7,026 bases of DNA from Elusimicrobiota bacterium (GCA_031271365.1 JAISVV010000061.1:1-7026), one strand, 5' to 3'; shown: positions 1 to 6,228, counted from the first letter of the stretch. Notes: generated from the sequence alone by a model not told the origin. Program-made: numbers and translations.

Positions 1-589
1 GGAAGATTCGCCCTACCGCCAAATCCGTTTTAAAGGCAAACACCAAACCACGTTTTATAAACTTGATAAAGGCCGGGGCAATGTGATAACTATGTTTACT
101 TTCTCCAAAACCTTTGTGCCGGGCTTCAGGCTGGGCTATATAATCGGCAGCAAAGATTTGATAAGAAAGTTTGTTATCTTAAAGCAGTCGATGGACCTTT
201 GCACCTCGCCTTTGCTGCAGCGCGTTACGTACGAGTTTTTAAAAAGCAATAAACTTGCGCCGCATATTAAAAAAATAGTTAAAATCTACGGCAAAAAGCG
301 CGACTGCATGGTTAAAGCGCTTAAAAAATATATGCCCAAGGGCGTAACCTGGACGGAGCCCGAAGGCGGTTTATTTTTGTGGGTAGCGGCGCCCGGGCAT
401 ATCAATTGCACAAAGATGTTCCCTACGGCGATTGAAAATAATGTGGCCTATGTGATAGGCTCGGCCTTCCACCACGACGGCGCGGGCGATAATACCATGC
501 GCCTTAACTTCTCCTTCGCCACGCCGAAAGAGATTGAGGAAGGCATTAAACGCCTTGCCCAGGCCATTAAGGACGAATTGAAAAAGTAA
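1..589 (+). CDS. PLP-dependent aminotransferase, class I/II (MocR / 2-aminoadipate type), 5' end missing
   Basis: This is the C-terminal 195 residues of a fold-type I aminotransferase; the start lies before the window and the frame is open from base 2. The visible part begins with EDSPY, the conserved Asp/Tyr segment that contacts the PLP cofactor. TFSKTFVPGFRLGY follows, and its lysine (visible residue 36, codon 107-109) should form the Schiff base with PLP. Further on are the small-domain signature PEGGLFLW (about residues 120-127) and NTMRLNFSF, whose arginine (about residue 167) should bind the substrate carboxylate. These features match stand-alone relatives of MocR and LysN/Aro8-like enzymes, which transfer amino groups between amino acids and 2-oxoacids. 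The substrate cannot be read from the sequence. No DNA-binding domain can be assessed because the N-terminus is absent. The protein ends in the basic tail ELKK (TAA 587-589), and a strong terminator follows 11 nt later, so this gene ends its own transcript and is separate from the sec operon. Confidence 0.9.
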   Translation, partial: EDSPYRQIRFKGKHQTTFYKLDKGRGNVITMFTFSKTFVPGFRLGYIIGSKDLIRKFVILKQSMDLCTSPLLQRVTYEFLKSNKLAPHIKKIVKIYGKKRDCMVKALKKYMPKGVTWTEPEGGLFLWVAAPGHINCTKMFPTAIENNVAYVIGSAFHHDGAGDNTMRLNFSFATPKEIEEGIKRLAQAIKDELKK

Positions 590-600
590 GGGAATAATAA

Positions 601-638
601 AAACAAAAACCCCCGGCCGCAGCCGGGGGTTTTTGTTT
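601..638 (+). terminator. Rho-independent terminator after the aminotransferase, possibly bidirectional
   Basis: A perfect 17-bp inverted repeat pairs 601-617 with 622-638 around the loop CGCA (618-621). The core is CCCCCGGC/GCCGGGGG, flanked by A-rich sequence on the left and T-rich sequence (GGTTTTTGTTT) on the right. A GC-rich stem followed by a T tract is the classic intrinsic terminator form. Because the left flank is A-rich, the same structure would also work on the - strand, although no - strand gene is seen nearby. It starts 11 nt after the aminotransferase stop codon. Confidence 0.95.
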
Positions 639-815
639 GCCAAAAAGCGGCGGCGCAATTTTTATGCCGGGCGTGCCCGGGGAAACGCGGTTAACAGGCG
701 GCGTTCCATATCGGCGCGCAGGGCAAAAGCTGATTTTTGATTTCGGGCCCGAAAGCGGGAAATTGCGCCTGTGCCGCAAGCGGGCAGGCGCGGATGCGCA
801 GCGCGGCTGAGGCCG
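639..815. other. Intergenic stretch with GC-rich inverted repeats, no convincing gene
   Basis: Between the terminator and the promoter of the next operon lie three compact inverted repeats. CCGGG/CCCGG with a 4-nt loop lies at 667-680. The perfect 14-bp palindrome TTTCGGGCCCGAAA lies at 741-754. GCGCCTG/CAGGCGC pairs 765-771 with 785-791, with a further short inner stem (774-776 with 781-783, loop CAAG). The 48-codon frame from ATG 664 to TGA 810 has no ribosome binding site and resembles nothing I know, so I do not call it a gene. The stretch could be a decayed gene, a repeat-family element or a structured RNA; the sequence alone does not decide. Confidence 0.5.
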
Positions 816-846
816 TTATCACGCCGTCGCTAAAATATGGTAAAAT
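816..846 (+). promoter_or_regulatory. Candidate sigma-70-type promoter of the yajC-secD-secF operon
   Basis: TAAAAT at 841-846 matches the -10 consensus in five of six bases and is preceded by TG one base upstream (838-839), giving an extended -10 (TGnTAAAAT). A weak -35 candidate, TTATCA (816-821, four of six), sits 19 bp upstream, slightly more than the ideal 17 bp; the extended -10 could compensate. Transcription would start near 853, leaving a leader of about 50 nt. A second TAAAAT at 831-836 and AT-rich sequence at 855-869 are alternatives. Position and composition fit a promoter, but the exact boxes are inferred. Confidence 0.45.
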
Positions 847-866
847 TTATGGGTACATTTATATTT

Positions 867-888
867 ATACGCGCCGTTGCGCGCGTAT
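867..888 (+). promoter_or_regulatory. Leader hairpin just upstream of the yajC ribosome binding site
   Basis: ATACGCGC (867-874) is the exact reverse complement of GCGCGTAT (881-888), giving an 8-bp stem with the 6-nt loop CGTTGC. It ends 2 nt before the Shine-Dalgarno sequence and would lie in the 5' leader of the operon mRNA. A stem here could stabilise the mRNA or affect ribosome access. The pairing is seen directly; any function is inferred, and no T tract follows, so it is not a terminator. Confidence 0.5.
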
Positions 889-890
889 TC

Positions 891-897
891 GGAGGAG
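891..897 (+). promoter_or_regulatory. Strong ribosome binding site of yajC (decides the start)
   Basis: GGAGGAG lies 6 nt before ATG 904, nearly ideal complementarity and spacing. It favours ATG 904 over the in-frame TTG at 877, which would lie inside the leader hairpin and add nine residues before the Ala-rich N-terminus. Confidence 0.9.
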
Positions 898-903
898 TTT
901 ACA

Positions 904-1242
904 ATGGAACCAACTACAGCAGCCGCCGCAGCGGCGCCGGCCGCGGCGACGGGCATGAACGGCTTTTTCTTTTTAATGATAGCCTTCATCTTAATTTTTA
1001 TGGTGCTCAGCATGAGGACCAATAAAAAACGCATGGCCCAGCAGCAACAGCTTATCGGCAGCCTTAAAAAAGGCGATAAGGTGATAATTTTAAACGGTAT
1101 CGTCGCCACTATTGACGGGTTTAAAGATAATTTGCTGGAAGTAAAACTCTCCGAGGGTAATAAGGTTACTATTTTGCCCAGCGCGGTAATAAGCGTCTAC
1201 AACGCGCAGCCCGCGCAGCAGGAGCAGGGGGCAAAAAAATAA
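904..1242 (+). CDS. yajC: YajC, preprotein translocase accessory subunit
   Basis: This 112-residue protein fits YajC, a small inner-membrane partner of SecD and SecF that joins the SecYEG-SecDF holotranslocon. A short Ala/Pro-rich N-terminus (residues 1-17) is followed by one membrane segment (about 19-38). A basic cytoplasmic stretch (MRTNKKR) comes next, then the conserved soluble part with SLKKGDKVIILNGIVATI, matching the family's pattern of LKxGDxVxTxGGIxGxI, and a later KVTILPSAVISVYN matching the final strand. The usual RPQ(Q)K after the membrane helix is changed here to MRTNKK. Length is normal for the family (about 85-120). The start is fixed by GGAGGAG. The stop TAA overlaps the secD ATG by one base (TAATG), and the position before secD is the standard yajC-secD-secF order, which strengthens the call. 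Confidence 0.93.
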   Translation: MEPTTAAAAAAPAAATGMNGFFFLMIAFILIFMVLSMRTNKKRMAQQQQLIGSLKKGDKVIILNGIVATIDGFKDNLLEVKLSEGNKVTILPSAVISVYNAQPAQQEQGAKK

Positions 1243-2648
1243 TGAACAAACTTGCTATTAAATGGACGGTTGTCCTTATAGCTTTATTCGGCTCGCTGGC
1301 GCTTTTGTACCCCAGCTACGAATGGTACAACCGCAGCGCAGCCGAGCGCGAAAAGCTGGAATCAACCGGCGACAGGCCGCAGCGCATTTTAAACCTGGGC
1401 CTGGATTTACGCGGCGGCAGCTCGCTGCTTTTGGAGCTTGATATAAACAAGCTGGAAGGCAAAGAAACGCTTAACGAAAGCATGCAGCGCGCGATAGAAA
1501 TTATCCGCAACCGCATAGACCAATACGGCGTGGGCGAAATACCGATAATCCGCCAGGGGGAAAAGTGGATTTCAGTGCAGCTGCCCGGCATAGCCAACCC
1601 CGAGCAGGCCGAAGCCTTAATAGGCAAAACCGCCATGCTGGAATTTAGAATAGTGGTAGACACCCCCGCGGCGCAGGAGGCCGTCTCTAAAATCTACGAG
1701 ATGGACGCCCCCTTTAACCCCGACGGCTCCCTTAAGCCCGAGGCGCAAAAACTTGTGCCCGCGGGCGTAAGCATAATGCGCGGCAAAGACGGCTATTTTG
1801 CGGCCGTAACCGACACCGCCCCCGTAACCGGCGCCGATTTGGAAGACGCCCGCGTAAACACCGGCGAGTACGGATTTCCGGAGGTCAGCTTTCAGTTTAA
1901 CGCCGAGGGCAGCCGCAAATTTGGCCAGTTAACCGGCGCAAATATCAACAAACAGCTTGCCATAGTTTTAGACAATACCGTGCAAAGCGCGCCCACCATA
2001 CAAAGCCGCATAACGCGCGACGGGCGCATAACCGGCCAGTTTACCAACGACGAAGCCCGCCAGCTTGCCATAGTGCTGCGCGCGGGCGCGCTGCCGGCGC
2101 CTGTGCATATTATCGAAAAGCGCGTAATCGGCCCGGGCTTGGGCGAAGACTCCATTAAAAGCGGCCTGCGCGCCTCTTTGATAGCGTTTGTCTTTATCGT
2201 GCTTTTTATGAGCGTTTACTACCGCGCGTCGGGCGTTATTTCCAGCGTGGCTTTGTGTTTAAACCTTGTGCTCTTGATGGCCCTTATGTCTTACTTCGGC
2301 GCCACGTTAACGCTGCCGGGCATAGCGGGTATCATACTCTCCTTAGCCATGGCCGTTGACGCCAACGTGCTTATCCTTGAGCGTATGCGCGAAGAGCGCC
2401 TTAAAGGCCAGCCGCTGCCGATAGCCATAAGAGAAGGCTACGACAAAGCCTGGAGCGCCATCTTTGACAGCAACCTTACCACGTGGATTGCCTCTGTGCT
2501 GCTGTTTCAGTTCGGCACGGGGCCGGTTAAGGGTTTTGCCCTTACGCTTACCATAGGTTTACTGGCGGGCGTGTTTACCTCCGTCTTTGTAACCAGGGCT
2601 ATTTACGATTTACTTTTAACCTCCAACCCTAAGGATATCAGCATATGA
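1242..2648 (+). CDS. secD: SecD, protein translocase subunit
   Basis: SecD is an RND-family membrane protein that, with SecF, uses the proton gradient to pull exported proteins from SecYEG on the periplasmic side. The 468-residue product has a first membrane helix (about 7-26) and the family motif LGLDLRGG (52-59). A periplasmic region of roughly 280 residues follows, including VSFQFNAEGSRKFGQLT (215-231) and the P1 foot-like part. Five more helices come at about 309-328, 333-352, 356-376, 412-430 and 434-456. The fourth helix carries AMAVDANVLILERMREE (369-385), the conserved D4 motif with Asp373, in the region tied to proton transport. Length matches the compact SecD of many phyla rather than the 615-residue E. 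coli form. ATG 1242 overlaps the yajC stop, with AGGGGG at 1226-1231 as ribosome site. The TGA at 2646-2648 overlaps the secF ATG by 4 nt (ATGA), which implies coupled translation. Confidence 0.97.
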   Translation: MNKLAIKWTVVLIALFGSLALLYPSYEWYNRSAAEREKLESTGDRPQRILNLGLDLRGGSSLLLELDINKLEGKETLNESMQRAIEIIRNRIDQYGVGEIPIIRQGEKWISVQLPGIANPEQAEALIGKTAMLEFRIVVDTPAAQEAVSKIYEMDAPFNPDGSLKPEAQKLVPAGVSIMRGKDGYFAAVTDTAPVTGADLEDARVNTGEYGFPEVSFQFNAEGSRKFGQLTGANINKQLAIVLDNTVQSAPTIQSRITRDGRITGQFTNDEARQLAIVLRAGALPAPVHIIEKRVIGPGLGEDSIKSGLRASLIAFVFIVLFMSVYYRASGVISSVALCLNLVLLMALMSYFGATLTLPGIAGIILSLAMAVDANVLILERMREERLKGQPLPIAIREGYDKAWSAIFDSNLTTWIASVLLFQFGTGPVKGFALTLTIGLLAGVFTSVFVTRAIYDLLLTSNPKDISI

Positions 2649-3358
2649 TCAAATATTTTAAGCTGTTGCCAAAAACAAATATAAATTTTATCGGCGCGCG
2701 CAAGGTATTTTTTATCCTCTCGGGCATTATTATGCTGGCGTGTTTGGGCTCGGTAATTTTTAAAGGCATGAATTACGGCCTCGATTTTACCGGCGGCACC
2801 ATGGTGCAAGCGCAGTTTAAAGCCGATATGGACATACAAACTCTGCGTAAAATAATGTCGGACGGCAATATCAACGCCGATATACAAACCTTCGTCGGCA
2901 AAAACGCTTTCAGCATAAAAGTAAAAGGCAGCCAGGAGGAGGTTAACGGCGTTTCCACCCAGATAGAAACCGCCTTAAACGCCGCCGGCGCGCCCTTTGA
3001 AGTGGAAAGCAAGGATTTCGTGGGCCCTACCGTAGGCAATTATTTGGCCAAAAAAGCGGTTATGGCCTTTGTGCTTGCTATGGCGGCCATGATTATCTAC
3101 ATTGGCTTTAGGTTCCAAAATATCATTTGGGGCGGCATGGCCGTGGTGGCTTTGTTCCACGATGTGCTTTTGGCCGTGGGCGTGTTTTCCATCATGCGCC
3201 TGGAGGTGGACCTTATTATAGTCGCCGCCCTGCTGACTATAGCCGGCTTTTCGGTAAACGACACCATAGTGGTATTTGACCGCGTGAGGGAAAATATCAG
3301 GCTTAACCCCAAAGCCGCGTTTAAGGATATTTTAAACGTCAGCGTTAACGAAACTTGA
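2645..3358 (+). CDS. secF: SecF, protein translocase subunit, cut short by an in-frame TGA
   Basis: SecF pairs with SecD in proton-driven protein export. As written, the frame gives 237 residues. Helix 1 lies at about 19-39, followed by the family motif GLDFTGG (45-51), a periplasmic domain to about 120, FVGPTVG (125-131), and helices 2-4 at about 133-153, 158-181 and 188-207. The D4-like signature SVNDTIVVFDRVRENIR (203-219) follows. The frame then stops at TGA 3356-3358 within NVSVNET-stop-SRT, where E. coli SecF has NVSLTQTLHRT, so a leucine codon is replaced by a stop. Downstream sequence continues SecF in the same frame (see next entry), for an uninterrupted length of 332 codons. The truncated product would lack helices 5 and 6 and should not work unless UGA is read through. 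The change could also be a sequencing error or a real mutation. The start is backed by AAGGA at 2631-2635, 9 nt before ATG. Confidence 0.93.
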   Translation: MIKYFKLLPKTNINFIGARKVFFILSGIIMLACLGSVIFKGMNYGLDFTGGTMVQAQFKADMDIQTLRKIMSDGNINADIQTFVGKNAFSIKVKGSQEEVNGVSTQIETALNAAGAPFEVESKDFVGPTVGNYLAKKAVMAFVLAMAAMIIYIGFRFQNIIWGGMAVVALFHDVLLAVGVFSIMRLEVDLIIVAALLTIAGFSVNDTIVVFDRVRENIRLNPKAAFKDILNVSVNET

Positions 3359-3643
3359 TCCAGGACTATAATAACCTCCCTGACGGCTGTATCGGCCACG
3401 GTTATTTTATTTATCTCCGGCGGCGATGTGCTGCGCAACTTTTCTTTTGCCATGCTTATCGGTTTAACCTCCGGCGTTTATACAACCATGTGCCTTGTGC
3501 CCGGGCTGGTTTATCAATGGACTAAAGACGGCAATTATACCGCCCTGGCCCAGGATGATACCGCCGGCGTTGCCCATAATGCCCGCCACGGCGCAGCCGG
3601 CTTTGAGCAGCCAAAGAAGAAAAATAAAAAAAGACACGGATAG
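3359..3643 (+). pseudogene. secF: SecF C-terminal part (helices 5-6), in frame after the internal TGA
   Basis: The same frame that ends at 3358 continues immediately as SRTIITSLTAVSATVILF, FISGGDVLRNFSFAMLIGL and TSGVYTTMCLVPGLVYQW. This matches the E. coli SecF end (LITSGTTLMVILMLYLFGG, then GFSLTMLIGVSIGT) and supplies the last two membrane helices. It ends with a Lys-rich cytoplasmic tail (KKKNKKRHG) and TAG at 3641-3643. There is no frame change and no decay apart from the single TGA, so any inactivation is very recent or is only apparent. A GTG at 3428 could restart translation, but it lies inside helix 5 and has no good ribosome site, so a separate functional piece is unlikely. Confidence 0.88.
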
Positions 3644-3647
3644 CGCC

Positions 3648-4277
3648 TTGCGAAAGATAAAAAAGTTTAAAGTAGCCGTGCATTTAAAGGAAATACTCCG
3701 CCGCGTTAAACTGGCCAATATAGACACGGCCGCGGCGGGGTTTTCCACAGATAAAGATTTGGCGGTTTTTATAGCCGGCCTGCACGGCGCGCTGCAGCCG
3801 GGCGTAGTGTACGAGTTTATAGAAGGCTCGTGTATGGAGCTTTCGGCCGCGGGCGTGGCGCATAACGATATGTTCAGCGTATGCGTTTTAACGCTGGGCG
3901 ATAAAATTGAGCGGGAAGTGGGCGCGCTGCATGAGGCGGCCCCGGCCTCCGCCGCCAATATAGTGATGTACGAATTTTTAAGAACGGCCGTAACCTTTGC
4001 GGCGGATTTAATTAAAGACGACGCCGAAAAAGAAGGGTATGAAACGGAAGGATACGAAATTTTGTCCTCCCCCGTCTTCTCCTACGTGCCGGAGCCCAAG
4101 TTTTTACGCGAGGCCGCCCGCGTAGACGCGCAAACAGCCAAAAAGGCCCTGGGCCCGCTTTTTGAGCGTTTAAACGCGCAAAAAATCAATGTTGCCTTTG
4201 ACGGCAATATTGTTAAACCCAAAGCCACCGTGGCCTTTATAATGCCCTGGCGCAAGAAAAAAGGTAAAAAAAGATAA
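3648..4277 (+). CDS. Uncharacterised protein, faint resemblance to MetH (B12-dependent methionine synthase) activation domain
   Basis: I do not recognise this gene with certainty. The likely product is 209 residues from TTG 3648, 4 nt after the secF stop; the ribosome site is weak, and in-frame ATGs at 3555 and 3579 would overlap secF heavily. No signal peptide or membrane segment is visible; it reads as a soluble protein with a basic tail (RKKKGKKR, 202-209). Two stretches recall stand-alone proteins with the methionine synthase activation fold, which binds S-adenosylmethionine. One is SVCVLTLGDKIEREVGAL (77-94) followed by a long helix (105-122), like the family's 'TLG..ie..v' segment. The other is KINVAFDGNIVKPKATVAFI (179-198), like the C-terminal 'GV.LT.S.mm.P.KSVS.iiG' strand pair. 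The family's SPGYGDWP motif appears only as SPVFSYVPEP (141-150), so the cofactor-binding residues may be lost. This relation is inferred from memory and is weak. Its stop TAA overlaps the next ATG by one base, so it is translated with the lipid genes. Confidence 0.7.
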   Translation: MRKIKKFKVAVHLKEILRRVKLANIDTAAAGFSTDKDLAVFIAGLHGALQPGVVYEFIEGSCMELSAAGVAHNDMFSVCVLTLGDKIEREVGALHEAAPASAANIVMYEFLRTAVTFAADLIKDDAEKEGYETEGYEILSSPVFSYVPEPKFLREAARVDAQTAKKALGPLFERLNAQKINVAFDGNIVKPKATVAFIMPWRKKKGKKR

Positions 4278-4951
4278 TGCCCCGCAAAATAAGCGAACAA
4301 AAAAGAGCCCCGAAACTGCGCTTTAAGATAGTGGCGGTATTGATTTCCCTCTATGTGCATTTTACGGGTTTCTTTACGCGTTATATTATGGCCGGCAGCC
4401 AGGCTTCCGCAGATTTAGACAAGCGCCAGCGCGTCATTTACGCTTTTTGGCATAATCAGCAAACTTTTTTATTGTACCCCTACAGGAAGCGCGGCAAAAT
4501 CTGCGTTTTGGTAAGCAGCAGCAAAGACGGCGAATATATCGCCAGAGCTTTGCCCAAGTTTAAGATGAAGGCGATGCGCGGCTCTTCTACGCGCGGCGGC
4601 TACAGCGCGCTTAGGGGGCTTATGGATATAGCGCAGGCGGGCTACAGCCCGGCTATTACGCCCGACGGCCCGCGCGGGCCCATTTATCACGCGCACGCCG
4701 GCGTTATTTACCTTGCGCAAAAAACGCGTTTGCCCATTATTGCCGCCGGCGTTGCCTGCAGCAATAAGTTTGCGGTAAACTCCTGGGATAAATTCCAGGT
4801 GCCGCTGCCTTTCGGCAAGTGCGCCATTGTTTACGCGGAGCCGGTTTGGGTCGGCGAGACCGACGATATAGAAGAAAGCCGCCGGCGCCTGAACGATTAT
4901 CTTAACAATGCAACCGCCGAGGCAAAACGGCTTGTCGGCGATAAAACCTGA
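4277..4951 (+). CDS. Lysophospholipid acyltransferase family protein (DUF374)
   Basis: The 224-residue product shows the DUF374 pattern in order: YAFWHN (55-60), LVSSSKDGEYIARAL (78-92), MRGSSTRGGYSALRGL (100-115), ITPDGPRGP (127-135), a GVIYLAQKTRLPIIAA segment (142-157) and SWDKFQVPLPF (169-179). DUF374 proteins belong to the lysophospholipid acyltransferase clan, which moves acyl groups onto lysolipids or lipid A precursors. His59 is the likely catalytic histidine (inferred). A hydrophobic N-terminal stretch (about 17-36) after a basic start should anchor it to the cytoplasmic face of the inner membrane. Length is typical. The family often sits next to waaA/kdtA, as here, pointing to a role in lipid A or inner-core assembly, though its exact substrate is not settled. 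ATG 4277 overlaps the previous stop (TAATG), with a modest AAGG at 4261-4264; the TGA at 4949-4951 lies 2 nt before waaA. Confidence 0.92.
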   Translation: MPRKISEQKRAPKLRFKIVAVLISLYVHFTGFFTRYIMAGSQASADLDKRQRVIYAFWHNQQTFLLYPYRKRGKICVLVSSSKDGEYIARALPKFKMKAMRGSSTRGGYSALRGLMDIAQAGYSPAITPDGPRGPIYHAHAGVIYLAQKTRLPIIAAGVACSNKFAVNSWDKFQVPLPFGKCAIVYAEPVWVGETDDIEESRRRLNDYLNNATAEAKRLVGDKT

Positions 4952-4953
4952 TT

Positions 4954-6228
4954 ATGGGCTATTTTGTTTTAATACTTATTAATTTATTGTTCCCCGTGGG
5001 CGGGTTGCTTATTATCGCGTATTTTTTGTTTTCTTCGCGGCGCAATTTGCTTAAAAGTTTAAAGAGCGAGTTTTCGCAGCGGTTTATGCTGCGCGCCGAG
5101 GGGCAGGTTTTGCGTGATTACATCTGGATACACGCCGCCAGCGTGGGCGAAGTGCGCTCCGTTATCAAACTGGCGCAGGATTTAAAAGAGGCTTACAACC
5201 GCCCGATTTTACTTACCGCCGCTACCGCCGCGGGGCGCAATGTCGCGCTGAAGGAGCCGGTTTTTGATAAAGCCGTTTTAATGCCCGTGGATTTTTACCC
5301 GCTGGTAAAACGTTTTATCCGCCTTTACGGCCCCAAAACTTTGCTTATTGTAGAAAGCGATTTTTGGCCTAATATGATAATCGCCAGCGGCCGCAGCGGG
5401 CTGGACGTGGGCGTGATAAACGCCCGCCTGTCGGTAAAAAGCGCGAAGCGTTACATATTTTTATCGCAGATTGTGGGGCTGGCTTTCCGTAATATAAAAT
5501 TTATCTGCGCGCAGTCGCAGGCGATTAAAGAGCGCTATTTAACCCTGCCTTTAGAGCCCTCAAAAGTATACCTTACCGGCAATATTAAGTACGATATTTT
5601 AAACACCAGCCCGGCCCGCGCCGGCGAAGTGGAGGAAATTATAACCGCCCTCGGCTGGCAAAGCAGCCCAATTGTAACCGCCGGCAGCACCCACGAAGAA
5701 GAAGAACGCGTTATAACGGCCGCGGCCAAAATATTGCCGGATGTAAAATTTATTTTAACCCCGCGCCATTTGGAGCGCAAAAAATATATCCTGCAAACGC
5801 TGGAGCAAAGCGGCCTTAAATTTGCCGTTTTAAGCAAACTTAAAAACAAAGCCCCGCAGGGCACGCAAATACTTTTGGCCGACACAATGGGCTGGCTTGG
5901 CGCGCTGTATCAGGCGGCGACGATAACTTTTGTCGGCGGCAGTATAACCAAAAAAGGCGGCCATAACTTTTTAGAAGCCGCCGTGCTGGAAAAACCGGTG
6001 CTGCTCGGCAGGCATTTTTATAACGCGCCCGACGTCGCCGCCAAATTGCTGGAAACGGGCGGCGGCATACTTGTAAACGCCGATAATTTTGCTAAAGTAA
6101 TAGAAGATTTGCTTAGCAACCCCGTGCGGTTGCAGCGCGCGGCCCACGCCGCGCTGGAGGCCGCCTTATCTTTTAAAGGCGCCACAAAAAAAACGCTGGA
6201 AGTAATAGAAAAATATGAAAGAAAATAA
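4954..6228 (+). CDS. waaA: 3-deoxy-D-manno-octulosonic acid (Kdo) transferase, WaaA/KdtA, GT30
   Basis: WaaA moves Kdo from CMP-Kdo to lipid IVA, the first step of LPS core building, at the inner membrane. The 424-residue length is normal. An N-terminal membrane anchor (about 3-26) leads to a GT-B fold. The first domain has WIHAASVGEVRS (58-69), PVDFYPLVKRF (111-121), PKTLLIVESDFWPN (127-140) and VINARLSVKSAKRY (154-167). The second has LTGNIKYD (206-213), AGSTHEEEE (242-250), TPRHLERKK (268-276), DTMGWLGALYQAA (309-321) and FVGGSITKKGGHNFLEAA (325-342). All are WaaA signatures. Two positions deviate: the usual DTMGEL reads DTMGWL (Trp313 for Glu), and the N-terminal ERFG region with the catalytic Glu reads SEFSQRF (38-44), so either Glu39 serves or the base has shifted. 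Substrate specificity and the number of Kdo units added cannot be read. ATG 4954 follows the acyltransferase stop by 2 nt without a clear ribosome site; the end overlaps the next gene by 14 nt. Confidence 0.95.
   Translation: MGYFVLILINLLFPVGGLLIIAYFLFSSRRNLLKSLKSEFSQRFMLRAEGQVLRDYIWIHAASVGEVRSVIKLAQDLKEAYNRPILLTAATAAGRNVALKEPVFDKAVLMPVDFYPLVKRFIRLYGPKTLLIVESDFWPNMIIASGRSGLDVGVINARLSVKSAKRYIFLSQIVGLAFRNIKFICAQSQAIKERYLTLPLEPSKVYLTGNIKYDILNTSPARAGEVEEIITALGWQSSPIVTAGSTHEEEERVITAAAKILPDVKFILTPRHLERKKYILQTLEQSGLKFAVLSKLKNKAPQGTQILLADTMGWLGALYQAATITFVGGSITKKGGHNFLEAAVLEKPVLLGRHFYNAPDVAAKLLETGGGILVNADNFAKVIEDLLSNPVRLQRAAHAALEAALSFKGATKKTLEVIEKYERK

Noticed and set aside
567..779. 70-codon - strand frame across the terminator and intergenic region
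   Set aside because: It would read through the terminator hairpin and into the end of the aminotransferase; its composition is typical of an antisense artefact.
664..810. 48-codon frame on the + strand from ATG 664 to TGA 810 in the intergenic region
   Set aside because: It has no Shine-Dalgarno sequence, the product is rich in Gly/Arg and resembles nothing known, and it crosses three inverted repeats that explain the sequence at least as well.
3356..3358. Selenocysteine as the meaning of the secF TGA
   Set aside because: The aligned residue in SecF is leucine, not cysteine; SecF is not a redox protein, and I see no convincing SECIS-like hairpin directly after the codon.
3428..3643. Separate small gene starting at GTG 3428
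   Set aside because: The sequence is the SecF helix 5-6 region in the original frame, and the GTG lies within the hydrophobic segment without a proper ribosome site.
3495..3647. Longer start for the uncharacterised gene (ATG 3495, 3555 or 3579)
   Set aside because: These would overlap the secF coding end by about 65-150 nt in another frame and add a Pro/Ala-rich stretch that looks like shadow coding; TTG 3648 directly after secF fits the operon spacing better.
3464..3958. 164-codon - strand frame opposite the end of secF and the following gene
   Set aside because: It overlaps two better supported + strand genes and has Ser/Ala-rich low-complexity content expected from an antisense frame.
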